The position numbers and the translations under genes are program-made. This document shows positions 36,300 to 46,805 of a stretch of 64,000 bases of DNA, one piece after another. Source of the DNA: Malania oleifera (lineage: Eukaryota > Streptophyta > Magnoliopsida > Santalales > Ximeniaceae); NCBI RefSeq assembly GCF_029873635.1, contig NC_080428.1, positions 68,133,601 through 68,197,600 of the forward strand, read 5' to 3'. The notes beneath the pieces are model-generated. The model had not been told where the DNA came from. It ran no database searches and saw nothing but the letters and a program-made list of their open reading frames with translations. Numbering within the stretch: the first letter of the stretch is position 1; each line of letters starts with the position of its first letter.

Positions 36300-39200
36300 A
36301 GGGTAGGGATTATCCAAAAGCCAAGCTATTTATCTTTATTTTTTTATTTTTTTATTTTTAATGTGATAATTTTTTCCGTTGATGGTATTTGAAAAGACTT
36401 TACGGCCCACTATAATAATTATTCAATGCTTTGTTCGTTGTGTAAAAGTGAGAATATCCTAGTAAATTTTCAAGAAAAATGTACAGTAATTTTATGCCAA
36501 TATAATTAGACCAAGTACGAATGTTGACTCAGCAAAGGAACAGGGTGAATAAATCAATATGTAGAGGTCAATAAATAATGATTTGTTTAAATACTTTATA
36601 ATATTTTCAAAATATTTTTAAAATAAATTACAAATTTAAAATTACATTCATAATTCAAATGCTAGAAATTAAATTCAAGATCAAAAGCATGCGAATCATA
36701 TCATTGTATAATTACGAATTCTTGTGATGTGATTTTCATTTATTCACTCACATTTCGAGATTTAAAATTTCTCAATTTATTATTTTAACTTTTTTTGCAA
36801 CCTGAATTGGAGAAAAGTAAAAAAATAAGAAACACTTAAACTATAAAAAACAATTGAAAAAAGGGCAAAAATGGTGCAAAGTGCAAATAAAAGAAAAAAT
36901 GTAAAGTATAACTCAGCTTATTAGGTTTACCACAAAAATCTATTGTGTTTAACCTATTTAAACTAAGCTGTATGCATTTTCAGTTGACATAAATGGCTCA
37001 TCTTTATGTCTAATAACAGTATTTTCTGATGTTATATTTTGATTAAAAAACAAATGATTTAGGGTTACAAAAATAATAATTGTGTAAGTATATAATAGTT
37101 TTTTAAAAAAAAAAATTGTTCATTTAAAAGGAAAATGACCAAATTATCCCATAAAATAAAATAAACAAGGATTAAGTATTTTCAAATTTAATTATGCAAA
37201 AACCTACTTTTAGAGTTGTTGCCATAAACATTCTACAATATTTTAAGAATATTTTTAGAATAAATTACAAATTTAAAATCACATTCATAGCTCAAATGCT
37301 AAAATTAAATTCAAAATCAAAAGCATGCTAATCATATTATTGAATAATTATGAATTCTTGTTCCATGATTTTCATTTATTCTCTCACACTTCAAGGTTTA
37401 AAATTTCTCAATTTACTATTTTAGGCTCTTTTGCAACAATCGAATGGGAAAAAATAAAAGAAACGCTTAAACTATAAAAAGAAATTTTAAATTAGTGTAA
37501 ACAAATACATAAAAATAGTATAAGGTGCAAATAGCAATAAAAAGTGTAAAGGGCAAACTCATTAGGATATAAGTATTTAACTTAGTTTCAGATTCATCAC
37601 GAAAACCTAGCAAGTTTAACAAATTTTGACTAAGTAATATACACTTTCAAATGACATAAATTTCTCGACTTTGTACACCAGTTGAGTACTCTTATAAATC
37701 AGACTTATTCTTATACGTCTATGATCATTAGAATCATAACGTGGGATCTTATAAAAGGAGAGTGAGAATGATTATTTAAGGGGATGTAAGCACGCAATGT
37801 TCAAACTACTCCGGACCTCTAGGTTGCCCAAGTGAGATTCCAAATTATGTTTTTCAACCAATAACCACGTTCAATATCCATTAGAGGAAAACCAATTTTA
37901 ACATAGTATTTGTCAATGACACGGTCTTTCTTCTTTTTAATTGTTATATTCCTCTATAAAAGATATTTTATTTTCTTGTATCGTTACAGTAAACAAAGAC
38001 AAAATTATTCAATAATTTACGTTCGCATAATATATCAAACTTTTACACACATCAATTCTTTAATATGCTATTAAAGTTTCTTATGCTAAAATTCTATAAT
38101 TTAACTCTCATAATTAAAATCTAAGCATAAAATGCATCCGCCGTTTCTTTAATTTTCAAGTCCAATGAATTTTTGAGCATTGAGACATACTTGAAAAATT
38201 AAAAAGACCTAATCTAACTATCCAACATTTTAGATGGCAAAAAAAAAAAATTGAACACATGTATAGAAATTTTTGCTAATTGTGACATTGGATTCATAAA
38301 CTTTGAAGCGTCATAAATTTTTGATCTAACAACAAATGAATCATATATTATACACAAGATTAATTAATGATTTATCATTTTTTTTTTCTAATCGGCTGTC
38401 TTTGAATCGAGAAAAATACTTTGTGATTTCTTACTTTTGAATGACAATAAAATTTTTCGATTCAAATCTTACGAATGGCACGAAGAAATATGAGATGCAA
38501 GATGGATTAGCTCACACGATGTAATTTAAGTTCAGCATAAGTCTCTCGTCGACAACAAATAATAATAATTTTTTTGCAATAAAAAATTAAAATTTGAGTT
38601 TCCTTAATTATTAGAACACACACTTTCCAGGGATTTGACTTTATTTAATGAAAACCGACGTGCTCACAACTCTTTAACTTTGATTAGTGGCCAGGCTGAA
38701 GCTGAGGAGAACCTTCCTCTGTGCAATCCCATACTTTTTAAAAAATAATAATAATAAATTTAAAATTTAAATAAATAAACAGAGAATCCCGTCAATCTTG
38801 GCAACTGGAATTTCAACTCCCCAGAAAATCCTCCTATATTTAAAAATCAAGAAAGGTAATGTCAATATTATAAAATTAAAGTTTTTTATTGATTTGCTAA
38901 ATATTTTAGGGCTCAATTAATTTTGAAAAATAGTTTTTATTTTTTAAAAAAATAATTATTTTCTATTTTTATGACATTTGTACAAAATAAATGAATAACA
39001 ATAAATAATTTTGACACTATTTGCTTGCGGAGGCTTTTAAAATTAGAAAATAAGTTATCTTTTTATGATTATTTTAAAATATAGAAATAAAAAATATATA
39101 TTTTATAAATTTAGGCAAATTATTTATTTTCTACATTTTAATACTATTTTTTTAAAATTAAAAAATATGTTAAATTTTTTATAATTCTTTGAAAAAATAA

Positions 39201-40807
39201 ATAATATTTTCCACAACAAATTTGGTCCTTATGTTCTTTCTTGCTTTTTTCAGAACTAAATATAAAAAGTAAGTCTTTTATATTTTAATTTCATTTTTTT
39301 TTTAATATTTTCTAATTTCCAAATGGTGCCTAAGAGACCATTGGACTTCGACTACTCAATAAAAATAAACCCCTTAAACGATGCAATTCATTATAAATGG
39401 CCCATTAAATTTTAAAAAATGACATTTATACTCCCTAAACTGTCAAAGAGCTACGAGAATTAACATGAGTAAACTAAAATAATAAAAAAAACTTTATACC
39501 CTTTATTTTAATTTATCTACATCCAACTTGATAACAATTTCTAAATTTTATGAAGAAACAAAAATTTATTTCATCCATTAAGTTTAAGTTATTTCTTTAA
39601 GTTTTTTAGATAGTACAATGTAATTTCATAAGATATGTAAATTGGTAAAAAAAAAAAATTGCAACATATGGTATATATCATTTTTATTAATTCATACTAT
39701 ACTACTCATATAATGCAAATATAATATATATTTTTATTTTTTATAATTATTTATTTAATTTCTCAAATTTTATCAATTCTTTATTCTTATTATTTAATTA
39801 TTTTTTATGTTCTTAGTATGCTATTTCTTTTATTTTTTTGTGGTCTAAATTTAAAATAACTTCTTATCTTTTTCCCCCTTATGGGAATTTTTGCAATCAT
39901 TAAGGCTTATAAGAATAATTTTATCCACAAATATTATTGACTATTCATGTACCATATGCATTATAATTTATAATAACCCATTGAATTCGACTATTTTTTC
40001 ATTAACAAAAAAGGTTTTTAACAAATACTTAATACAAAAGTTCAATACCCTAATCCAATGCTTAGGAGAGCCTAGACTTCAAGGCTTGAATTTCAATGTG
40101 GATTTGACAAAATGCAACCCAATTTCTTGTTTTGTTTAAATCTATACAAAAATTCAAATTCAAAACCCAAAAGTCACATTATCAAACACAACTTAATTTT
40201 ATCAAAAGTACAACACTGTCAAATAATTTTTAAAGTATTGTTCAGTTTGCAAAATGCAAAATATCTCCTAAAATGACATAATCCAATAACCCTAATTTTT
40301 GAGAATGAAATGTCTTTCACAAGAAATATTTTTGTTTGGGTTATGTTATAAGATCTCCAAAACTATGACATAAACACATCCCTTTCCCACTCCAAAACAT
40401 GACAAAGAGATAATAAAATGAAGTTATGAACATCGCATTCTTAAAAATCTTAAATGAGGCAAACATCACCTTAAAAGTGTTGAAAATACTAATTCAATAT
40501 GTTTAAAAAAGACCCAATAACAAAAACCCCTTCAGAAGGAACTAAATTATATAAATTTTTCATCATGTACAATGTTAGTGCCCCACACAAAAAAGCAACT
40601 CTCCCTGTATATATGCCATGCCATGCCATGCCATGCCCTTTCCATTCACAATACATTCATCAGTGAAACTGAGGCAACCACAAAATAAATGAATAAAACT
40701 CATAACAGTTGTAATTTTGGGGGGAAACGTGCGTTAGTGTCTTACTGCATTTTTCTACATTCCTGTGCACTTGCAACAATCAACCCAAAAATCTAAAAGG
40801 AATACAT
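36300..40807. other. AT-rich spacer between SBH and ORC6
   Basis: No gene is seen in 4.5 kb. It contains a diverged tandem duplication (listed separately), many A- and T-runs, and a pentamer repeat of about five ATGCC units at 40613-40637, some 170 bases past the ORC6 stop. The open frame at 39891-40139 resembles nothing known. Confidence 0.5.
36592..37553 (+). repeat. Diverged tandem duplication, two copies of about 320 bp
   Basis: The segments at about 36592-36907 and 37231-37553 align along their length. Shared anchors are AAATTACAAATTTAAAAT, AAAGCATGC.AATCAT, GATTTTCATTTATTC and AAAATTTCTCAATTTA, in the same order. The offset is about 640 bases. Both copies are AT-rich and non-coding. 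Confidence 0.75.
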
Positions 40808-43800
40808 TCACACAGCCTCCAGCTTCTGAGCTTCAGGAACTTCCTTGAGAAAGTTGAGTTTGCTTTGTTTGGCTCGCTTGCTGGGAACTGGAAAACAAAA
40901 AATACTGGTCAATAAGCCGTCATAATGGCTCACTTGGTTGTGCTATCAGTATCAGTGCTCCTTTAATGAGGAAAAAAAGTGATTAAAATCCCCTGTACCT
41001 TTTGTCTTGCTCTTGCTATTAGAGGCAAGGACGGATGATTTCCAGTCATCATAAGTACGCTTTTCAGTTAATTTACGCCGTTTGTAACTTGAGAGCTGCA
41101 GATTACATCATATTGAAATCTGAATATAATCAGGAGATAAATAGGATTGTTATCCAAAAAAAAAAACAGAAAGGCATGGTAGAATTGATATTCAGGTTAA
41201 TTTCTTTTTCATTTTTTTTTTCTCCCAATAAGCCATCCACAATTTAAGTACAAGAGCATTCCAATCACCTCTTGAGATTTTGAAAGAGAGAAAGATGGGA
41301 AAGCATTCTATTGGGGCAGTTTATGGGAATCTTCAAACCAGGGATCCAAAACTTTTCTGGAGGGCACCTGCCACATGGGCCTTGGTTTTACCCTCATAAC
41401 ATGGAGAAACATATAACCAGCCAGAAATGCTTTCTTAGTGGGGATAAAATTTTAAAAAACAAAAATACAAATCCTTGCTTTAACACCAGTTTTCTATAGA
41501 ACCATACTCTGCCATTGGCACACTCATCTCAATCTAGAAATCTTAAGTGGGAAGACAAAATCCTCTCCAAGCAGTCATGCTTCCAAATCAAAAAGATGAC
41601 TAAAATGTATTCTATAGTCAGCAGAAGGTTTATTTAGTAATAAGAACATATTTTGCAAGTCTGTAATTTTATCAAGTTCTCTTGAACAGCCAATCAGTAG
41701 AAAAACTTATGAATCAAAAAGCAGGAGCTTGGACATGAACCAATCTAAGAGGAACCCCAACAGTATGAAACATAAAGATGAGAAACATTTGAGGGGGTAG
41801 GCAATGGATTTCATGAATGATGTGAATATTGGAAGAGCAAGGAAAAAAAAGGATATTGCCCAACTTAACTTTAGATCAAGTGCTTCAAGAACTTAATGGG
41901 AAGAATGGGAAAGAGGTATCTACATCAAATTTTTGCCCTAACCAGTGGCAAATGTGATAAGACTCCACATTTACAAAGTTGTTGGGGTCTATGTGTGAAT
42001 ACATCTCTACAACATTCTGATCTGATAACAAATAAAAATTTATATTCCAGCACATACATCATACGAGATAGAGCAATTAGAAATGTTGGTAAGTACCTCT
42101 GGTCCATCATCAGACAAGTAACCACCATCCTCAATTGTCCTTTTCCCAGGTAACACATCAAGCAGTTCTGAGTGCAGATGCCAACAAATTTAATCCAAGA
42201 AAAGAAGGCTTTATGGCAAGAATTAAATGAGTTTCTGATAGAATAACTATTGATTTAATATGGTTTATACAACCCATTGAAATGTAAATGAAAGCAAATC
42301 ATTACCTCGGTTGTTTTTTACATCTCTCGGTTCTTTCTTTTCCTTTGAGATCCCAAAAACATCATGACACAGGTCTTTCATGGAGGTGGAAACCTACATT
42401 GACATCTTGAATTAGGGAACAGAAGAATTAGAATGAACTGCAATAAATTCATTCAAACGTTCTTCATGGCAAGGCATGCTTCTTACAGAAGAAAATTCAG
42501 ACTCTGATGTTCCACAGAGTTCAATCAACTTAAGCTTATCTACCTTGAGCTGTTAAACAAGTAATAAATTTTGTATGAGAAAACAAACAGAAAATTATCT
42601 ATAGTGAGTTGAAAACAAATTAAGTCATGTAAATTTTCCAGCAATCATTAGAGAGGAAGAAAAAGCAGTCTTTTCTGTACCTTGTGTCTTTTTGCACACA
42701 AATAAAATGCCACAGCAATGAAAACAGGCCGGGTGAAGTCAGCAGTTGCCCTCCGGGAAGGTGGTAGAGATGCAAGAAACCGGTCCTTGTACCTGTAAAT
42801 CAGAACCACTGAATCACTCATTTTTCCTAGACAAATTATCCTGATAGAACCTAAGGCAGCATTTGGTTTAACAAAGCTTTTTCCATTTTCCATCTACTTT
42901 TTGTTCTGATTTTTCCTCCTATTTTTCACAGAAAATTATGAAGAACATGCTCAAATTGCTACATACAAAAAATTGCTCTGGGAAAGAAAACAGAAAATTG
43001 TGTTTCAAATTCTTATTTCTAAGAATGCAACTGCTAAGCCTTGCTGCCATAGGCCTTGGACTTTATATAAGTCCACAATCCATATGCCCATCGCTCTACA
43101 ATGCAGATAACATTCACAAATGGATGACCTCAATAACATAAAAAAGGCCAATTCCATATCACTAATTTCAAAAACAATATTGTGAAAATAACGCCTCATC
43201 CAACAATGCATAGCAGAATAAACATTGTAAAGGATCAAACAATACCATATGCAACAATCTAAAACGATGAAATACAAAATTATTCCACAATCATAGCAAT
43301 ATAAAGAGAGTAATAATAAAGGCAACAACAACAAGAATTATGTGATTTGGCAAAGCCTACATCCACAGGAGCAATCGGCTAGAGATTTCACTATGAAAAT
43401 CAAATATACACACTCAATAATCTTCTCTCCTTCTCTCACCCTTCTCTTGCTCTCTTACTTATCAAAGAATGCTCAGAAGAGCATATATAACAAGCCCTCG
43501 AAAGCTTACCTCCGAATCCCCAACCGTCACACCATTTACATTCAAAATTCAAATATTTTCTTGTATCCCAAGCGCACTCATCAACGAGAACAGGGGATTT
43601 GTCGACGAATCCAAGAAGCCCACTCGTCGACTAGTCTATCATCTCATTGATGAGTCTTCTGCTCTAAGATTTTCTAACTCTCAGTATCTACTCGTCGATG
43701 AGCATAGGGCACTTGTTGACGAGTCTTCTGCTACTTTGCACCAACATATGTTTTTCCTCTCTTTTGTTTATAAGTCCCCACAAAGTATAAGAGTCACGCC

Positions 43801-44184
43801 ATAAACAACAAACAAAATCAACCACACACATGGAGAAAGCTGTCTTTTAGATGTTGAATGCAAGCATGATATGCTAAAATTTTGCCATGTATCGTTCATA
43901 CTCATCACCATCATCATTCATGCCAAGTATCTTATAGCGTATACGAATTCCACATATGACTATATGAGTCAAATGGAACTAAACACATTTTACTAATTTC
44001 CCATTTTCCAGCAACTAAACATTTTTTATTTACTTTATTTGCTTGGAATTTTTTTGAAACTAGTCTTGTCTTCCACAAATTAAAGGTGCTCTAAACATCT
44101 TTATTTCCTGGTGTGCAATATGCCCCAAGGTTATGCACAACCTACGTGTGAGTGTATGTTTGTGTGTGTGTGTGTGTGTGTGTA

Positions 44185-44224
<40 letters not shown>

Positions 44225-45025
44225 TGTGTGTTCTTTCTTTTGTCACAAGCATATTCTCAAACAGCTGGCAAATGCCTTTAAAGTGATCAGACTAGACTGA
44301 GCATAGGTAACAAATTCATACGTGTTTAAGAGTCCATGACATGCAGAATGGAAATGGAACTTACAGAGACAAACCCTTCTGCACAAAAGGAATGATCCTA
44401 ACGCATCCAAACTGAATAGCTAATTCTCTGACATCCAGCTTGGTCCTAACAACACCATCAATTAATAACTTAGCACGTATAGTCTACGAATTCATAATGT
44501 TAGACAAATAAAGTAGCTTCAGAAAGGACAAAGAAACAATAACCCACTTGACGCCGAGACCATTCTGCATGCAATTGAAGGATCTATTGTAAGCCTTCTC
44601 AGACATCCCGCTCAGCCTTATTGCGTTCTGTCGATCAAACTCTACCTGTAACCTAAACAATAATCCAGCCTAATCACCAAAACACGCCCAAAAGCAAAAA
44701 CAAAAGCAAACAAACAAATCTGCACCAAACATAAGATGAGAATGGCGGGATGAAACGCATATATACCTTGTAGCAGCAATCTCTAAGCAGATTATAGCTT
44801 TACATACTTCCCCCTGCGAATATTAATACCAGTGCCCATCTATCAATAAACATCAAAAGGGATTCAGATTCGACGATAATTGAGAAATTGAGACAGAACA
44901 CTTACGACTCCAATAATGGAGGAGTCGAACTGGATGTCGCAGAGACGGCGGAGCTCGGCGGCCTTTCGGACGAGGTGCTTCTCTTCCGAGAGGCCAAGCT
45001 TCTTAGCGATATCGGAGAGATCCAT
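40808..45025 (-). CDS. ORC6: Origin recognition complex subunit 6
   Basis: Ten exons: 45025-44906, 44813-44767, 44652-44548, 44445-44365, 42792-42681, 42549-42487, 42393-42306, 42167-42097, 41095-40999, 40887-40808. All junctions are GT-AG with the frame kept, giving 287 residues (Arabidopsis ORC6 is about 284). ORC6 is a nuclear subunit of the complex that marks replication origins and helps load MCM2-7. Family sequence is clear: MDLSDIAKKLGL, RKAAELRRLCDIQFDSSIIGVG, LSGMSEKAYNRSFN, KLDVRELAIQFGC, YKDRFLASLPPSRRATADFT and FYLCAKRHK. The first two-thirds is the TFIIB/cyclin-like double fold, followed by a basic tail ending KLNFLKEVPEAQKLEAV. An in-frame ATG 26 codons upstream exists; MDLSDI is preferred by family likeness. 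Intron 4 (1.57 kb) carries a copia LTR. Confidence 0.96.
43322..43810 (-). mobile_element. Copia-type LTR inside ORC6 intron 4
   Basis: Read on the minus strand it starts near TGTTGTTTATGGCG (43810). It carries four to six GTCGACGAG-like motifs (43575-43735), a TATATA box (43483-43488) and a CT/GA-rich leader, then the block CCTGTGGATGTAGGC (about 43355-43370) that marks the U5 end of many plant copia LTRs. No internal domain is seen, so it is probably a solo LTR. It lies in the same orientation as ORC6. Ends are approximate and no target-site duplication was found. Confidence 0.6.
44157..44225. repeat. (GT)n(GA)n compound microsatellite
   Basis: GT units with one or two interruptions (about 44157-44206), then GA units to 44224, in ORC6 intron 4 close to the exon 4 donor. 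Confidence 0.95.
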
Positions 45026-45138
45026 CGAATGGAATGCGTTGCTGGGTGGATCCCGGGGTGTACTGAATTGTGGGAGGAACTGGGATGGAGTTGATTCTGC
45101 CAATGAAGATCGTGGTGGTTGAACATAATGGGAAATAT

Positions 45139-45243
45139 GGCGGGAAGGAAAGGGTTTGAGGAGGGTGTTTTCGTTTTTGAAATTGGGTATAGTCTCTCGC
45201 GCCTAAATGGGGAAATGTTCTCAGCCGGAAAGTTTTAGCGCCC
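45139..45243 (-). promoter_or_regulatory. Cluster of E2F-like sites upstream of ORC6
   Basis: Three near-consensus E2F cores lie within 220 bases upstream of the ORC6 ATG: CTTCCCGCC (gene strand, 45139-45147), GGCGCG (45198-45203) and GGGCGCTAA (45235-45243). Each differs from TTTSSCGC by about one base. Plant ORC genes are established E2F targets, so the cluster fits, but no site is perfect. Confidence 0.4.
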
Positions 45244-46165
45244 ATGGAAATCTCTCATTCTATCTTTATTTGATTTTATGATTTTTTTTTTTTTAAATAA
45301 AAATGGAAAGAGAAGTATAGTTATTACTTTTTTGTCTTCAATTCTTAATCTTACTTTTTTATAAAAATCAGTGTGCAATTAAAAATATGATATTATTGAT
45401 ATTGTTAAGTAAAGGAAGTTATGGCAGTTGTCATAAAAAAATGTCCTCTTGTTTTTACAAGATTTTATTAAAAATAAAATTTTATTTAACCATAATTTAG
45501 TAAATAGAAGTACTATTAATGACTTCAAAAAATATCCATGGCTCTCCCTTATTTTTGAAAAATTATAAAAAATATCTCTCCCTCCACATGTCTGTGTATC
45601 TATATTTTGAATGTTAGACATGTGACAAATTGAACCTACATTCATTAATATCATAAGAGGACCCTGTTCAACAAGTATATAATTTAGGAAAGAGGCACAC
45701 AGACACGTGGGGGAGAGGTTCTAATTAATTTTTCATGATTTTTATACACTTCATAACTACCAAAAATTGATAAGCACGTGCATTTAGGTATGTAAATGGA
45801 ATACATTTGGAATGAGAGTGGCCAAACTCGGATATGTTCCTACAAAAAATACCTATTTGTAGCTATGGCTCCTCACATTATCAAGGGATTTGCTTCCTGT
45901 TAGAAATTAATTCGCATATCTTTATATTATGAAGATAACATAACTTGTCATAATTTTTATATAATCATAGATAATCGTATTTTATAAATTAAAATTATAA
46001 AGTTGAGTATACGTATCTAAAATGTAAATGCTAAATGGATTTAAAATAATTCAGATATTTATTAATTGATTGACTTTTATTTGAGTGAATTCACCAAATT
46101 TTCTTTATTTTATCTAAATTGTTCTTTATTATAAATTGTATTTTTTATTTTTTAACAGTATATTT
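45244..46165. other. AT-rich spacer upstream of ORC6
   Basis: No gene and no clear element ends. Open frames on either strand are short and of low complexity. Confidence 0.4.
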
Positions 46166-46805
46166 TGCTAGGATCAGAAGAGCTCATAGGTAGGCTTGAT
46201 ACACATGGATGAACACCAACTTGATCTAAAAGCTTAAGCCTATTTAGTATTTGGCACAACCATGTATATAAGACTCATCATCCACTCTAATTGTCCAATG
46301 TGAGACAAACTCACAAGTGAAATTTTCAACAATCTCCTCTCACTTGTGAGTTCCAACTACTCCCCCTTGAACGGAAATCATTTCCCTTATGGGAGCAAGC
46401 CTAATTCCCCAACAGTTGCTCTAGTGGGTCTTACAACTGGCGCCTTACGTGCGCCAAATTACATTGTACGAGTCTCCGAACCAATCCTACCTCTCACGTC
46501 TTGACCCTATTTGGATCCATCTCCAGCCTAGATGATCCTTATTGGCCTCAGCCACGCACTTGGTCCTCCAACTGTTAGCACGTTAGGAGAATTAGTTTCA
46601 CATCTCGACTTTTTTTTTACAATGTCGCTCACCGAGAGTTACGAACCGTCGGCTCTGATATCACTTGTTAGGACCGGAGGAACCCATAGGTGAACTTAAT
46701 ACACATTGGTGAACACCAACTTGACCCAAAGGCTTAAGCTTTTTGGTCAAGTTGGTATTCACCCATGTGTATCAAGCCCACCTATGGGCTCCTCCGATCC
46801 TAACA
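46166..46805 (-). mobile_element. TRIM (miniature LTR element), minus strand, right LTR rearranged
   Basis: The left LTR is 46166-46331 (166 bp; TGCTAGGATC to TTTTCAACA). It is followed by a purine tract on the minus strand (complement ATCTCCTCTCACTTG, 46332-46346). The internal part is only about 330 bp, non-coding, and ends at a tRNA-Met primer-site complement (GGCTCTGATATCA, 46651-46663). The right LTR starts at 46666 (TGTTAGGACC) but covers only its first 70 bases, then turns back as an inverted copy to 46805. The size and lack of coding fit a TRIM. A fossil with one end rearranged. Confidence 0.8.
46666..46805. repeat. 140-bp hairpin made of inverted TRIM LTR ends
   Basis: The first arm, from TGTTAGGACCGGAGG (46666) to about 46735, is complementary to the second arm ending in CCTCCGATCCTAACA (46805), with nearly no loop. 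Arm identity is high but not perfect. Confidence 0.85.

Noticed and set aside
45026-45103. Upstream in-frame ATG of ORC6 adding 26 residues
   Set aside because: ORC6 proteins begin at the MDLSDI-like sequence. The extension (MAESTPSQF...) has no family support, although it cannot be excluded.
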